This document shows, in pieces, positions 39,780 to 48,835 of a stretch of 64,000 nt of DNA (the first letter of the stretch is position 1; the number at the start of each line of letters is the position of its first letter). Under the pieces are notes generated by a model. It saw only the letters and a program-made list of their open reading frames with translations. It was not told the origin of the DNA and ran no database searches. Source of the DNA: Zoogloea sp044344315 (GTDB lineage Bacteria > Pseudomonadota > Gammaproteobacteria > Burkholderiales > Rhodocyclaceae); the NCBI RefSeq assembly GCF_044344315.1, contig NZ_JBIJDC010000006.1, positions 12,147-76,146 of the forward strand, in the 5' to 3' direction. Made by a program: the position numbers and the translations under genes.

Positions 39780-40832
39780 TCAATGCCGGGTGAGGGATGC
39801 CAGGGCGTCGGGCTGGACGAGGCCCGACTCGCAGATTATGCCAGTCAGCAATCCGGCTGGCGTGACGTCGAAGGCCGGGTTGCTGACCGCGCTGGTGTCG
39901 GGGGCGATGCGCGTGCGCACGATGCGGCCGTCCTCGGTCAGGCCGGCAAGGCACTGCACCTCGTCGGCGCTCCGCTCTTCAATGGGAATGGCCGCGCCGT
40001 TCGGGCAGGCGGGGTCGATGGTCGAGTGGGGCGCGGCGACATAAAAAGGAAGGCCGTGGGCGTGGGCGGCCAGGGCCTTGAGATAGGTGCCCACCTTGTT
40101 GGCAGTGTCGCCGTTGGCAGCGATCCGGTCGGCGCCGACGATGACACAGTCCACCTGCCCTGAGGCCATCAGCCAGCCCGCTGCGTTGTCGGCGACAAGC
40201 GTGTGGGGCACCCCGGCACGGGCCAGCTCCCAGGCGGTGAGGAGCCCCTGGTTGCGGGGCCGGGTTTCGCTGACCCACACATGGACGTCGAGACCGGCGC
40301 TGTGGGCCGCGTAGATGGGGGCGAGAGCGGTGCCGTGGCCGCAGGTGGCGAGCCAGCCGGCGTTGCAGTGGGTCATCAGTTGCAGGGGTTTGCGCGTGCC
40401 GGCCAGCTGGCGCAGCAGGGTCAGGCCGTGCTGGCCGATGGCGGCATTGTTGGCGGCATCGGCACTGCGGATGGCTTCGGCCTCGGCCCAGGCAGCGGTG
40501 CTGCGGGCTGCGGCGGGCAGAGGGGAGAGGGCGGCGCGCATGCGGTCCAGGGCCCAGTGCAGATTCACGGCGGTCGGGCGGGTCTGGCGCAGTACGCCGT
40601 CGGCGTGGTGCAGCGTGGCGTCGGAGGCATCGTGGCGCAGGGCCAGCGCCATGCCGAATGCGGCGGCTGCACCGATCAGCGGAGCACCCCGCACCTGCAT
40701 GTCGCGGATGGCGGTGGCGGCACAGGCAAGGCTGTTCAGGTGCAGATAGTGTTCTTCGTAGGGCAGGCGGGTCTGGTCGAGGATGACGACCTGGTCGCCG
40801 TCCCGGCGCAGGGTCGGGCAGATGTCGGACAC
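39780..40832 (-). CDS. mtnA: S-methyl-5-thioribose-1-phosphate isomerase MtnA
   Basis: The 350-residue eIF2B-like isomerase converts (methylthio)ribose-1-phosphate to the ribulose form in methylthioadenosine salvage. Catalytic Cys156 (MTHCNAG) and Asp235 (VGADRIAANGD) are intact, and RGAPLIGAAAAFG is the substrate-phosphate loop. The GTG at 40832, with GAGGT about eight bases upstream, gives the family-typical length. A longer in-frame extension upstream lacks family similarity. It is followed by the class II aldolase and is divergent from an aminotransferase. Confidence 0.93.
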   Translation of the reverse strand: MSDICPTLRRDGDQVVILDQTRLPYEEHYLHLNSLACAATAIRDMQVRGAPLIGAAAAFGMALALRHDASDATLHHADGVLRQTRPTAVNLHWALDRMRAALSPLPAAARSTAAWAEAEAIRSADAANNAAIGQHGLTLLRQLAGTRKPLQLMTHCNAGWLATCGHGTALAPIYAAHSAGLDVHVWVSETRPRNQGLLTAWELARAGVPHTLVADNAAGWLMASGQVDCVIVGADRIAANGDTANKVGTYLKALAAHAHGLPFYVAAPHSTIDPACPNGAAIPIEERSADEVQCLAGLTEDGRIVRTRIAPDTSAVSNPAFDVTPAGLLTGIICESGLVQPDALASLTRH

Positions 40833-41005
40833 GGGATTACCTCTATGGCGTAGCGCGGGATTGTATCGGGCTGTCACCGCCCGGTGCGGGTAATCAACGG
40901 TTTCTGCATGCCGGAGCCGCGCCGCAGGGGAGACAGGGTTGGCTGGGCCGCTGGCCGGCGACGTGGGCATCTGCCAGAATTCCCGGCCTGTTCCGGAGGC
41001 CCCCG

Positions 41006-42166
41006 ATGCCGCACTTGTCTTTTTCCCTGGTGTCCCGTCTGCCTGATGTGGGCACCACCATCTTCACCACCATGTCCCGATTGGCCCAGGAGTGCGGGGC
41101 GATCAATCTGTCTCAGGGGTTTCCCGACTTCAGCGCAGAGGACGTGCTCTTCGAGCGCGTCGCCCATTGGATGCGCAGCGGCCACAACCAATATGCGCCG
41201 ATGGCCGGTGTCCCGGCCCTGCGCGGGGCGATTGCGGCCAAGGTCAAGGCCCTGTACGGCACCGACTACGATCCGGAGCACGAGATCACCGTCACCGCCG
41301 GCGCCACCCAGGCCTTGTTCACCGCAGTGGCGGCGCTGGTGCATCCGGGGGATGAGGTGATCGTCTTCGAGCCGGTGTACGACTCCTATGTACCGGCCAT
41401 CCAGCTGCAGGGCGGTGTGGTGCGGCGGGCCCGCCTGAGCGCGCCCGACTATCGCCCCGACTGGGCTGCGGTGCGGGCCCTGGTGTCGCCGCGAACGCGC
41501 ATGATCATGATCAACACGCCCCACAATCCGAGCGGCAGCGTGTGGAACCAGGCCGATCTGCAGGCCCTGGCGGACCTGACCCGGGGGACGGACATCCTGG
41601 TGGTGGCTGACGAGGTGTACGAACACATCGTCTTTGATGGTGCCCGCCACGAGAGCGTGGCCCGTTACCCGGAGCTGGCTGCGCGCAGCCTGATCGTTTC
41701 CAGTTTTGGCAAGACCTATCATGTGACCGGCTGGAAGGTGGGCTATGTGCTGGCGCCCCAGGCGCTGATGGCGGAGTTCCGCAAGGTGCACCAGTTCAAC
41801 GTGTTTACGGTGAATACCCCGGTGCAACTGGCCCTGGCCGACTATATGGAAGCGCCTTCCCGTTATCTCGACCTGGCGGCCTTCTACCAGGCCAAGCGCG
41901 ACCGCTTCCGGGACGGGCTGGCGGGCACCGGCTTCGAGCTGCTGCCCTGCGCCGGTACCTATTTCCAGACCGCCCGCTACGGGGCGATCTCCGATGCCTC
42001 CGACGTGGATTTTGTTGACTGGCTGACCCGCGAGGTCGGAGTGGCGGCGATTCCCCTGTCGGCTTTCTTTGGTGACGGGCGTGATGAAAAGGTGATCCGC
42101 TTCTGCTTTGCCAAGCGCGACGAGACCCTGCTCGCGGCTTTCGAGCGCCTGCAACGCTTCTGCTAA
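41006..42166 (+). CDS. PLP-dependent class I aminotransferase (methionine/KMTB aminotransferase YbdL-like)
   Basis: The 386-residue fold-type I aminotransferase carries LSQGFPDF near the start, NPHNPSG-like NTPHNPSG, and ADEVYEHIVFDG. PLP Lys236 is in SFGKTYHVTGWKVGY. It is closest in pattern to the kynurenine/glutamine transaminase and YbdL group, which transaminates methionine and 2-keto-4-methylthiobutyrate. GGAGG lies five bases before the ATG. Its position divergent from mtnA suggests it completes methionine salvage, though broad specificity is likely. Confidence 0.87.
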   Translation: MPHLSFSLVSRLPDVGTTIFTTMSRLAQECGAINLSQGFPDFSAEDVLFERVAHWMRSGHNQYAPMAGVPALRGAIAAKVKALYGTDYDPEHEITVTAGATQALFTAVAALVHPGDEVIVFEPVYDSYVPAIQLQGGVVRRARLSAPDYRPDWAAVRALVSPRTRMIMINTPHNPSGSVWNQADLQALADLTRGTDILVVADEVYEHIVFDGARHESVARYPELAARSLIVSSFGKTYHVTGWKVGYVLAPQALMAEFRKVHQFNVFTVNTPVQLALADYMEAPSRYLDLAAFYQAKRDRFRDGLAGTGFELLPCAGTYFQTARYGAISDASDVDFVDWLTREVGVAAIPLSAFFGDGRDEKVIRFCFAKRDETLLAAFERLQRFC

Positions 42167-42196
42167 ACTCGATTGCATTCCCCTGGAGTTCCTTCT

Positions 42197-42490
42197 GTGC
42201 GCAATCTTCTGCTGTTCATCCTTTTCCTGGTCGGTCTGTTCTTTGTGCGGCGTGCCCTGCGCCGGACACTCGGAGGTTTCGGCGGCAGAAAGGATGACCG
42301 GGCTGAGGGCGGGCTTGATGGCGCCACGGGTGCCCGGCCCGGTGCGGAAGCCCCACGGGAGATGCTCGAGGCCGAGCAGATGGTGGCCTGCGCCCACTGC
42401 GGCCTGCACGTGCCGGAGAGCGAGGGCGTGCGGGGCAACGGGGCGTTCTTTTGTTCGGACGAGCACCGCCGCCTGGGTGTGCGTCTGTGA
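42197..42490 (+). CDS. Small PP0621-family protein with TM helix and zinc-ribbon-like motif
   Basis: The 97-residue protein starts at GTG 42197 (GGAG eight bases upstream). It has an N-terminal TM helix (LLLFILFLVGLFFV), a flexible Gly/Ala/Asp linker, and a C-terminal C-x2-C ... C-x3-H pattern (CAHCGL ... FFCSDEH) that could bind zinc. Its stop overlaps the GTG start of the downstream PilS-like kinase (GTGA). The role is unknown; position suggests a membrane partner of that kinase. Confidence 0.8.
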   Translation: MRNLLLFILFLVGLFFVRRALRRTLGGFGGRKDDRAEGGLDGATGARPGAEAPREMLEAEQMVACAHCGLHVPESEGVRGNGAFFCSDEHRRLGVRL

Positions 42491-44061
42491 AGGCTGACGT
42501 TGTGCCATCGCTTGAGGTGCACCTGGCCGATGGATTGGCCAGGGCCGAGCCACTGCGTTATCTCAATCTCTTTCGGCTGATTCTTGCTGGCTTCTTCCTG
42601 GTGGCGGGGCGCCCACTGCAACTCGGTGGCGACTCCCCGACCCTGTTCATCGCGGCAGCCATCGCTTACATGGCCGCTGTCCTGATCCTTGGATTCAAGG
42701 ACGCCGAGCGCCTGCTCGGTACCTCCCGGCTGGTGACCCTGCAGGTACTGGTTGATGTCACTCTGCTGACAGTCATCATGTGGACCAGCGGCGGCTACCG
42801 CAGCGGCATGCCCATCCTGATTCTGGTGGCTCTCGCCGGGGCCGGGCTGGTGGGGCAGGGGCGCATGGTGCTGTTCTATGCGGCCTATGCCACCGTGGCC
42901 GTTCTTCTCGAGAACGCGTTCCGGCTGTTGTCGGGGCGCGACACGGTTGATTTCTTTACCGTGGGGATCACCTGTATTGGTTTTTTCGCCATTGCCCAGG
43001 TAGCGCGCCTGCTGGCGCAGCGGGCCCTGACCAACGAAGACCTGGCCCGCCAGCGCGGGGCCGACCTGGCCAACCAGCTGCGCCTCAACCGGCAGATCAT
43101 CCAGGACATGCAGGACGGTGTGCTGGTGGTGGGTGAGGGGGCTGTGGTGCGCCAGTTCAACCCCCAGGCCATGGCGCTCCTCGGGGCCAACCTGCGGGAG
43201 GGCATGACGCTGGAAGCCTGCGCCCCGTCCCTTGAAATAGAGTTGCGCCGCCTGGCAGCCCAGGGCGAATCCGCCCACAGCCTGCGCGCCGACGGCAGCG
43301 GAAAGATGCTGCTGGTGCGCGCCCTGCCTGCCGGCGAGGGCAAGGACACGCTGATTTACCTTGAAGACTTCGATCGCCTCCATCGGCAGATCCAGCAGGT
43401 CAAGCTGGCGGCCCTCGGGCGTCTTACGGCAAGCATTGCCCACGAGATCCGCAACCCTCTGGCCTCGGTTTACTCGGCAGCGGAGTTGCTGAGAGAGGAA
43501 AAGCGCAGCGAGATGCAGGCTCGCCTGATCCGCATCATTGGCAACAACGCCCAGCGTATCGACCGGCTGGTTAGCGATGTGCTGGCTCTCGGGCGGCGCG
43601 ACGAGGCCTTGCCGGAGGAACTGCAGCTCGCCGAGTTCGTGGATGAGTTTCTGGAGGAGTTCACGCTCGCCGAGGGCTTGGGTTCAGAGGGTATCGTGGT
43701 GAGTCGGATGGCACCCGAGGTGACGCTGTGCATGGACCGCACCCACCTCCGGCAGATCCTCTGGAACCTGGTGGGCAACGCCCGTCGTCACTGCAGTGGA
43801 GGGCCGGCAGCGGTCATCATCTCGGCGCGTGCCTTCGAGGAGGGCCGGGTGGAGCTGGAAGTACGGGACGATGGCCCGGGTATCCCGGAAGACCATCGGT
43901 CAAAGATATTCGAGCCCTTCTTCACCACTCACTCCAAGGGCACCGGCCTGGGGCTGTATATCGCCCGTGAACTGGCCGAGGCCAACGGTGCATTGCTGGA
44001 GTTGCTTCCTGCCACTTCTGCCGGTGCCCACTTCCGCATTATCGGACGCGCAAAGTCATGA
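42487..44061 (+). CDS. pilS: PilS-like membrane sensor histidine kinase
   Basis: The 524-residue protein has six N-terminal TM helices (about 25-190), a PAS-like segment (about 210-290), then HisKA with His319 (SIAHEIRNP) and an HATPase domain (DDGPGIPEDHRSKIFEPFFTT, GTGLGLYIARELA). The layout matches PilS, which senses pilin subunits and phosphorylates PilR. GTG start and ATGA-type overlaps link it to genes on both sides. No pilin gene is in the window, so the assignment rests on domain order and the sigma-54 regulator downstream. Confidence 0.85.
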   Translation: MKADVVPSLEVHLADGLARAEPLRYLNLFRLILAGFFLVAGRPLQLGGDSPTLFIAAAIAYMAAVLILGFKDAERLLGTSRLVTLQVLVDVTLLTVIMWTSGGYRSGMPILILVALAGAGLVGQGRMVLFYAAYATVAVLLENAFRLLSGRDTVDFFTVGITCIGFFAIAQVARLLAQRALTNEDLARQRGADLANQLRLNRQIIQDMQDGVLVVGEGAVVRQFNPQAMALLGANLREGMTLEACAPSLEIELRRLAAQGESAHSLRADGSGKMLLVRALPAGEGKDTLIYLEDFDRLHRQIQQVKLAALGRLTASIAHEIRNPLASVYSAAELLREEKRSEMQARLIRIIGNNAQRIDRLVSDVLALGRRDEALPEELQLAEFVDEFLEEFTLAEGLGSEGIVVSRMAPEVTLCMDRTHLRQILWNLVGNARRHCSGGPAAVIISARAFEEGRVELEVRDDGPGIPEDHRSKIFEPFFTTHSKGTGLGLYIARELAEANGALLELLPATSAGAHFRIIGRAKS

Positions 44062-45431
44062 TCCAGAACGAAAGACGGGCCCGCTCCAGCGGCCCCGACG
44101 TGCTCATCGTCGACGACGAAGACGATATCCGTGAACTGCTCGAACTGAGCCTGTTGCGCCTCGGCCTGGCCAGCGACGGGGCGGCGACCCTGGCGGAGGG
44201 GGGGGGCCGGCTCGCCGGGCAGCGCTACCGCCTGTGCCTGACCGACATGCGCCTGCCTGATGGAGATGGCCTTGAGCTGGTGCGGCACATTTCCGAGAGC
44301 ATCGGCGACCTGCCGGTGGCGGTGATCACGGCCTTCGGCAGCATGGACAACGCCGTCACCGCCCTCAAGGCCGGCGCCTTCGACTACCTGTCCAAGCCGG
44401 TCTCCATTGAGCAGCTGCGGGCCCTGGTCAAGTCGGTGTTCTCGGTCCGCGGCAAGGAGGAGGATGCCAGCCGCAAGGACACCTCCAGCCTGATCGGCGA
44501 GTCGCAGGCCATGGTGCAGGTGCGCTCCCTGATCGAGAAGCTCTCCCGCAGCCAGGCGCCGGTGTTCATCTCGGGGGAGTCGGGCAGCGGCAAGGAGCGG
44601 GCGGCGCGGATGATCCACGAGCTTGGCCCGCGTTCGACGGCACCCTTCGTGGCAGTCAACTGTGGGGCGATCCCCGAGAACCTCATGGAGAGCGAGTTCT
44701 TCGGCGCCCGGAAGGGCGCCTTCACCGGTGCCGACAGCGATCGGGAGGGCTTCTTCCAGGCGGCCCATGGCGGCACCCTGTTCCTCGACGAGGTGGGGGA
44801 TCTGCCCCTGCCCATGCAGGTGAAGCTGCTGCGGGCGATCCAGGAGAAGAAGTTCCGGCGCCTGGGGGATACGGTGGAGACGGCGGTGGATGTGCGTATC
44901 CTCAGTGCCACCCACCAGAACCTCAAGGCCATGGTCGAGGCAGCGCGCTTCCGCCAGGATCTGTTCTACCGCCTCAACGTCATCGAGCTGCGCATGCCGG
45001 CCTTGCGCGAACGCAGCGAGGATATCCCGGCTCTGGCCGAGATACTGCTGGTGCGGCTGGCGGAATCGTCCGGCATGGCGGTGGCGCGCCTCGCCGATGA
45101 CGCGGTGAAGGCCCTGGCCGCCTATTCCTTTCCGGGCAATGTGCGTGAGCTGGAGAACATTCTTGAGCGCGCCCTGGCCCTGTCCAGCGGCAGCCTGATC
45201 CACGCCGACGACCTGCTCCTCGATCCGGCCGATATGGGCGAGGCCAGCCACGCGACGCCGGCGACTCCGGGTGGGGCCGACCTCCAGGACTATCTTGACA
45301 AGGTCGAGCGCCATGTCATCGAGGAGGCCCTTGAGAAGTCCGGTGGCAACCGCACTGCGGCGGCACGTGCCCTGGGCGTGACCTTCCGCTCCCTGCGCTA
45401 TCGCCTGGAACGCCTGGGCATGAAGGAGTGA
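44058..45431 (+). CDS. pilR: PilR-like sigma-54-dependent response regulator
   Basis: The 457-residue NtrC-family activator has a receiver with Asp63 (LTDMRLPDGDG) and an AAA+ domain with Walker A GESGSGKE (173-180). The sigma-54 contact loop GAFTGA is intact (ARKGAFTGAD), and a Fis-type helix-turn-helix ends the protein (GGNRTAAARALGV). It activates RpoN promoters when phosphorylated by the adjacent PilS-like kinase. Its ATG overlaps the kinase stop and its stop overlaps the ATG of the permease-kinase fusion. The arginine in the Walker A tail (KERAAR) is slightly unusual. Confidence 0.88.
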   Translation: MIQNERRARSSGPDVLIVDDEDDIRELLELSLLRLGLASDGAATLAEGGGRLAGQRYRLCLTDMRLPDGDGLELVRHISESIGDLPVAVITAFGSMDNAVTALKAGAFDYLSKPVSIEQLRALVKSVFSVRGKEEDASRKDTSSLIGESQAMVQVRSLIEKLSRSQAPVFISGESGSGKERAARMIHELGPRSTAPFVAVNCGAIPENLMESEFFGARKGAFTGADSDREGFFQAAHGGTLFLDEVGDLPLPMQVKLLRAIQEKKFRRLGDTVETAVDVRILSATHQNLKAMVEAARFRQDLFYRLNVIELRMPALRERSEDIPALAEILLVRLAESSGMAVARLADDAVKALAAYSFPGNVRELENILERALALSSGSLIHADDLLLDPADMGEASHATPATPGGADLQDYLDKVERHVIEEALEKSGGNRTAAARALGVTFRSLRYRLERLGMKE

Positions 45432-48400
45432 TGGACAGCGGGCACGCGGCATCCCCGCGTGAGCCGGAGGCGGTCCAGCGGGTCGTCAAGGTTCGGCGCG
45501 ACTACAACACCTGGGTTGCCCGGGAGACCATTGAGGATTACGCCCTGCGCTTCACCCCGCGCAGCTTCCGGCGCTGGTCCGAGCTGCGGGTGGCCAACAC
45601 CGCCTTCGGGGTGGCCTCCTTCCTGGTGCTGGAGGCGGTGGGGGCGACCCTGTTGGTGGATTACGGTTTCATCAACGCCTTCTGGGCGATTCTGGCCACC
45701 GGGTTGATCATCTTCCTGGCGGGCCTGCCTATCAGCATCTACGCCGCCCGTTACGGGGTGGACATGGACCTGCTGACCCGCGGCGCGGGTTTTGGCTACA
45801 TCGGCTCAACGCTGACCTCCCTGATCTACGCCTCGTTCACCTTCATCTTTTTCGCCCTCGAGGCGGCGATCATGGCCTATGCCCTGGATCTCGCCTTCGA
45901 CATTCCGCCGGCCTGGGGCTACCTGCTGTGTGCCATCGTGGTGATTCCGCTGGTCACCCACGGGGTCACCACCATCAGCCGCCTGCAGAGCCTGACCCTG
46001 CCCCTGTGGCTGGTGATGCTGGTGGTGCCCTACGTGTATGTGTTCATCGAGCGTCCCGGTATCCTTCACGAGCTCGCCGCCTACGGGGGCGAACATGGCG
46101 CCGGGGCCGGTTTCAGCATCCATGCCTTCGGGGCTGCTCTGACCGTGGGTATCGCCCTGATCACCCAGATGGGCGAGCAGGCAGATTACCTGCGCTTCAT
46201 GCCCGAGCAGACGGCGGCCAACCGGCGCCGCTGGTGGGCCGGGGTGCTGGTGGGTGGGCCCGGCTGGGTGGTACTCGGCGTCGTTAAGATGCTCGGTGGA
46301 GCGCTGCTGGCTTATCTGGCCATCAGCAACTCGGTACCGGCCGAGCGGGCGGTGGATCCGAACCAGATGTATCTTGCCGCCTACGAATACGTCTTCCCCA
46401 ATCTGCACTGGGCGGTGGCGGCGACGGCCCTCTTCGTGGTCGTGTCACAGCTCAAGATCAACGTCACCAACGCCTACGCGGGTTCCCTGGCGTGGTCCAA
46501 CTTCTTTGCCCGGCTTACCCACAGCCATCCGGGGCGGGTGGTATGGGTGGTCTTCAACACCCTGATCGCCCTGGTGTTGATGGAGCTGGACGTGTTCCAG
46601 GCCCTCGGCAAGGTTCTGGGTCTGTACGCCAACGTGGCCATCTCGTGGATGATGGCCGTGGTGGCCGATCTGGTCATCAACAAGCCCCTGGGCCTGTCGC
46701 CGCCGGGCATCGAGTTCAAGCGGGCGCACCTCTACGACGTGAATCCGGTGGGGGTCGGGGCGATGGGCATCGCCTCGGTGTTGTCGGTGTCGGCTTATCT
46801 GGGCGTGTTTGGTGCCGACGCCCAGGCTTTTTCGGCCCTGATTGCCCTGGTTGCCGCCTTCGTCACCGCCCCTCTCATCGCCTGGGCCACGGGTGGCCGT
46901 TACTACATCGCCCGCAAGCCCGGGCCGGCGCTGGCCGGGGTGCGCCAGTGCGTGATCTGCGAACGGGAGTATGAGGCCGACGACCTGGCCCGCTGCCCGG
47001 CCTATCAGGGCGACATCTGCTCCCTGTGCTGTTCGCTGGATGCCCGCTGCAGTGACCTGTGCAAGCCCCACGCGCGGCTCTCTGCCCAGTGGTCGGGGGC
47101 AATGCGCCGCCTGCTGCCGCGGGCGGTGTGGCCCTACCTGGAAAGCGGGCTCGGCCACTATCTGCTACTGATGGGTGGAATTGCCCCGGGCCTGGCCCTG
47201 CTGGTGTGGCTGCTCCATCACCTGGGCCTCAAGCTGCTGGGCGACAGCGCGGCCGAGTTTGCCCCGGCCCTGCAGATGGCCTTTCTGAAGGGCTACGCAG
47301 CCCTGTTGCTGCTGTCGGGCCTGGTGGTGTGGTGGCTGGTGCTGACCCACAAAAGCCGCCAGGTGGCCCAGGAGGAGTCCAACCGCCAGACCCACCTGCT
47401 GATGCGCGAGATCGAGTCCCACCAGCGTACCGACGAGCAGCTCCAGCGGGCCAAGCAGGCGGCCGAGCTGGCCAACCAGGCCAAGAGCCGCTACATCACC
47501 GCCATCAGCCACGAGCTGCGCACACCCCTCAACAGCATTCTCGGCTATGCCCAGATCCTTGACGGAGACGAGACCATTCCGCCCCCCCGGCGCCAGGCCA
47601 TCAACGTGATCCGGCGCAGCGGCGACCACCTGCTGTCGGTGATCGAGGGCACGCTGGATATCGCCCGCATCGAGGGGGGGAAGCTGGCGCTGGACGTGAA
47701 AGCCCTGGATTTCCGGGATTTCGTGCAGCAGATCGTTGGCATGTTCGAGCTCCAGGCCCGCAACAAGGGGCTGGATTTTCGCTACGAGCCGAAGGGGGAG
47801 ATTCCGCCTTTCGTGCGGGCGGACGAAAAGCGGGTGCGGCAGATCCTCATCAATCTGCTCGGCAATGCGGTCAAGTTCACCGCCCGCGGGCATATCTGCC
47901 TGCGCGTCGCCTACCGCATGGAAATGGCCACCTTCGAAGTCGAGGACAGCGGGCCTGGCATTTCCCCCGAGGAGCAGGAGCGCATCTTCGACCCCTTCTC
48001 CCGGGGCACATCCGCCCAGGGCGCCGGTGGGGCCGGGCTGGGCCTGACCATCAGCCGCATGTTTGCCGACGTGATGGGCGGCGAGCTGACCATGGACAGC
48101 CGTCCGGGCGAGGGCTGCCGCTTCCGGGTGCGTCTCTTCCTGCCTCAGGTTCAGGGGGCGGCGGCCCGCGCCAGCCTGCCGCGCAGCCGGCCGGTGGGCT
48201 ACCAGGGGCCGCGCCGGCGCATCTTGATCGTGGACAACGAGCGGGTGGACCGGGAGTTCCTGTTCGCGCTGCTGGAGCCCCTCGGCTTCGTGCTTGCCGA
48301 GGCGGCCTCGGGGCCCGCTTGCCTGGCGACGCTGGATGATTTCCGGCCCGACCTGATCTTCATGGACCTGGCCATGCCGGGCATGGATGGATGGGAGACC

Positions 48401-48835
48401 GTGCGCCGTATCCGTGAGGGGCGACACGCCGCCACACCGGTGGCCATCATCTCGGCCAATGCCTACGAGCGCGGCATCCATTCGGACGACAATGCGCTGG
48501 GTATCGGGGCACGGGATTTCTTCCTCAAGCCGGTGCAGGTCAGCGAGCTGCTCGACTGGGTGGGTGAGCGCCTTGGCCTGATCTGGGTCGAGGCCCATCA
48601 GGTGGCACCCGAGCCACGGCTGCCCGCCGACATGGTGTATCCGCCGTTTGCGTTGCTGGAGCCGCTGGCCCGCCAGGTCGAGCTGGGCTACGTGAAGGGC
48701 ATCCTGGCGCGGCTCGACGAGATTGAGGCGGCCGACCCCGCCCATGCCGCCTTTGTGGCCGAAGTCCGCGAGCTGACCCGCAATTTCCGCCTCGACGCCA
48801 TTGCCCCCTTGCTGGAGAAGGCCCGCCATGTCTGA
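45431..48835 (+). CDS. NCS1-type permease fused to Cys-rich segment, histidine kinase and receiver
   Basis: The 1,134-residue fusion begins with about 12 TM segments resembling nucleobase/cation symporters (about 20-495). A cluster of eight cysteines follows at 507-544 (C-x2-C-x11-C-x7-C-x2-CC-x5-C-x3-C), then two more TM helices (about 580-645). The kinase core has His694 (SHELRTPLN) and an intact HATPase. A receiver with Asp979 and a ~150-residue helical C-terminal tail complete it. This is a transporter-sensor architecture like the SLC5-kinase CbrA, but with an NCS1 module. It is translationally linked to the PilR-like gene before and the LuxR-type regulator after. The ligand is probably a nucleobase-like compound (inference). 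Confidence 0.9.
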   Translation: MDSGHAASPREPEAVQRVVKVRRDYNTWVARETIEDYALRFTPRSFRRWSELRVANTAFGVASFLVLEAVGATLLVDYGFINAFWAILATGLIIFLAGLPISIYAARYGVDMDLLTRGAGFGYIGSTLTSLIYASFTFIFFALEAAIMAYALDLAFDIPPAWGYLLCAIVVIPLVTHGVTTISRLQSLTLPLWLVMLVVPYVYVFIERPGILHELAAYGGEHGAGAGFSIHAFGAALTVGIALITQMGEQADYLRFMPEQTAANRRRWWAGVLVGGPGWVVLGVVKMLGGALLAYLAISNSVPAERAVDPNQMYLAAYEYVFPNLHWAVAATALFVVVSQLKINVTNAYAGSLAWSNFFARLTHSHPGRVVWVVFNTLIALVLMELDVFQALGKVLGLYANVAISWMMAVVADLVINKPLGLSPPGIEFKRAHLYDVNPVGVGAMGIASVLSVSAYLGVFGADAQAFSALIALVAAFVTAPLIAWATGGRYYIARKPGPALAGVRQCVICEREYEADDLARCPAYQGDICSLCCSLDARCSDLCKPHARLSAQWSGAMRRLLPRAVWPYLESGLGHYLLLMGGIAPGLALLVWLLHHLGLKLLGDSAAEFAPALQMAFLKGYAALLLLSGLVVWWLVLTHKSRQVAQEESNRQTHLLMREIESHQRTDEQLQRAKQAAELANQAKSRYITAISHELRTPLNSILGYAQILDGDETIPPPRRQAINVIRRSGDHLLSVIEGTLDIARIEGGKLALDVKALDFRDFVQQIVGMFELQARNKGLDFRYEPKGEIPPFVRADEKRVRQILINLLGNAVKFTARGHICLRVAYRMEMATFEVEDSGPGISPEEQERIFDPFSRGTSAQGAGGAGLGLTISRMFADVMGGELTMDSRPGEGCRFRVRLFLPQVQGAAARASLPRSRPVGYQGPRRRILIVDNERVDREFLFALLEPLGFVLAEAASGPACLATLDDFRPDLIFMDLAMPGMDGWETVRRIREGRHAATPVAIISANAYERGIHSDDNALGIGARDFFLKPVQVSELLDWVGERLGLIWVEAHQVAPEPRLPADMVYPPFALLEPLARQVELGYVKGILARLDEIEAADPAHAAFVAEVRELTRNFRLDAIAPLLEKARHV

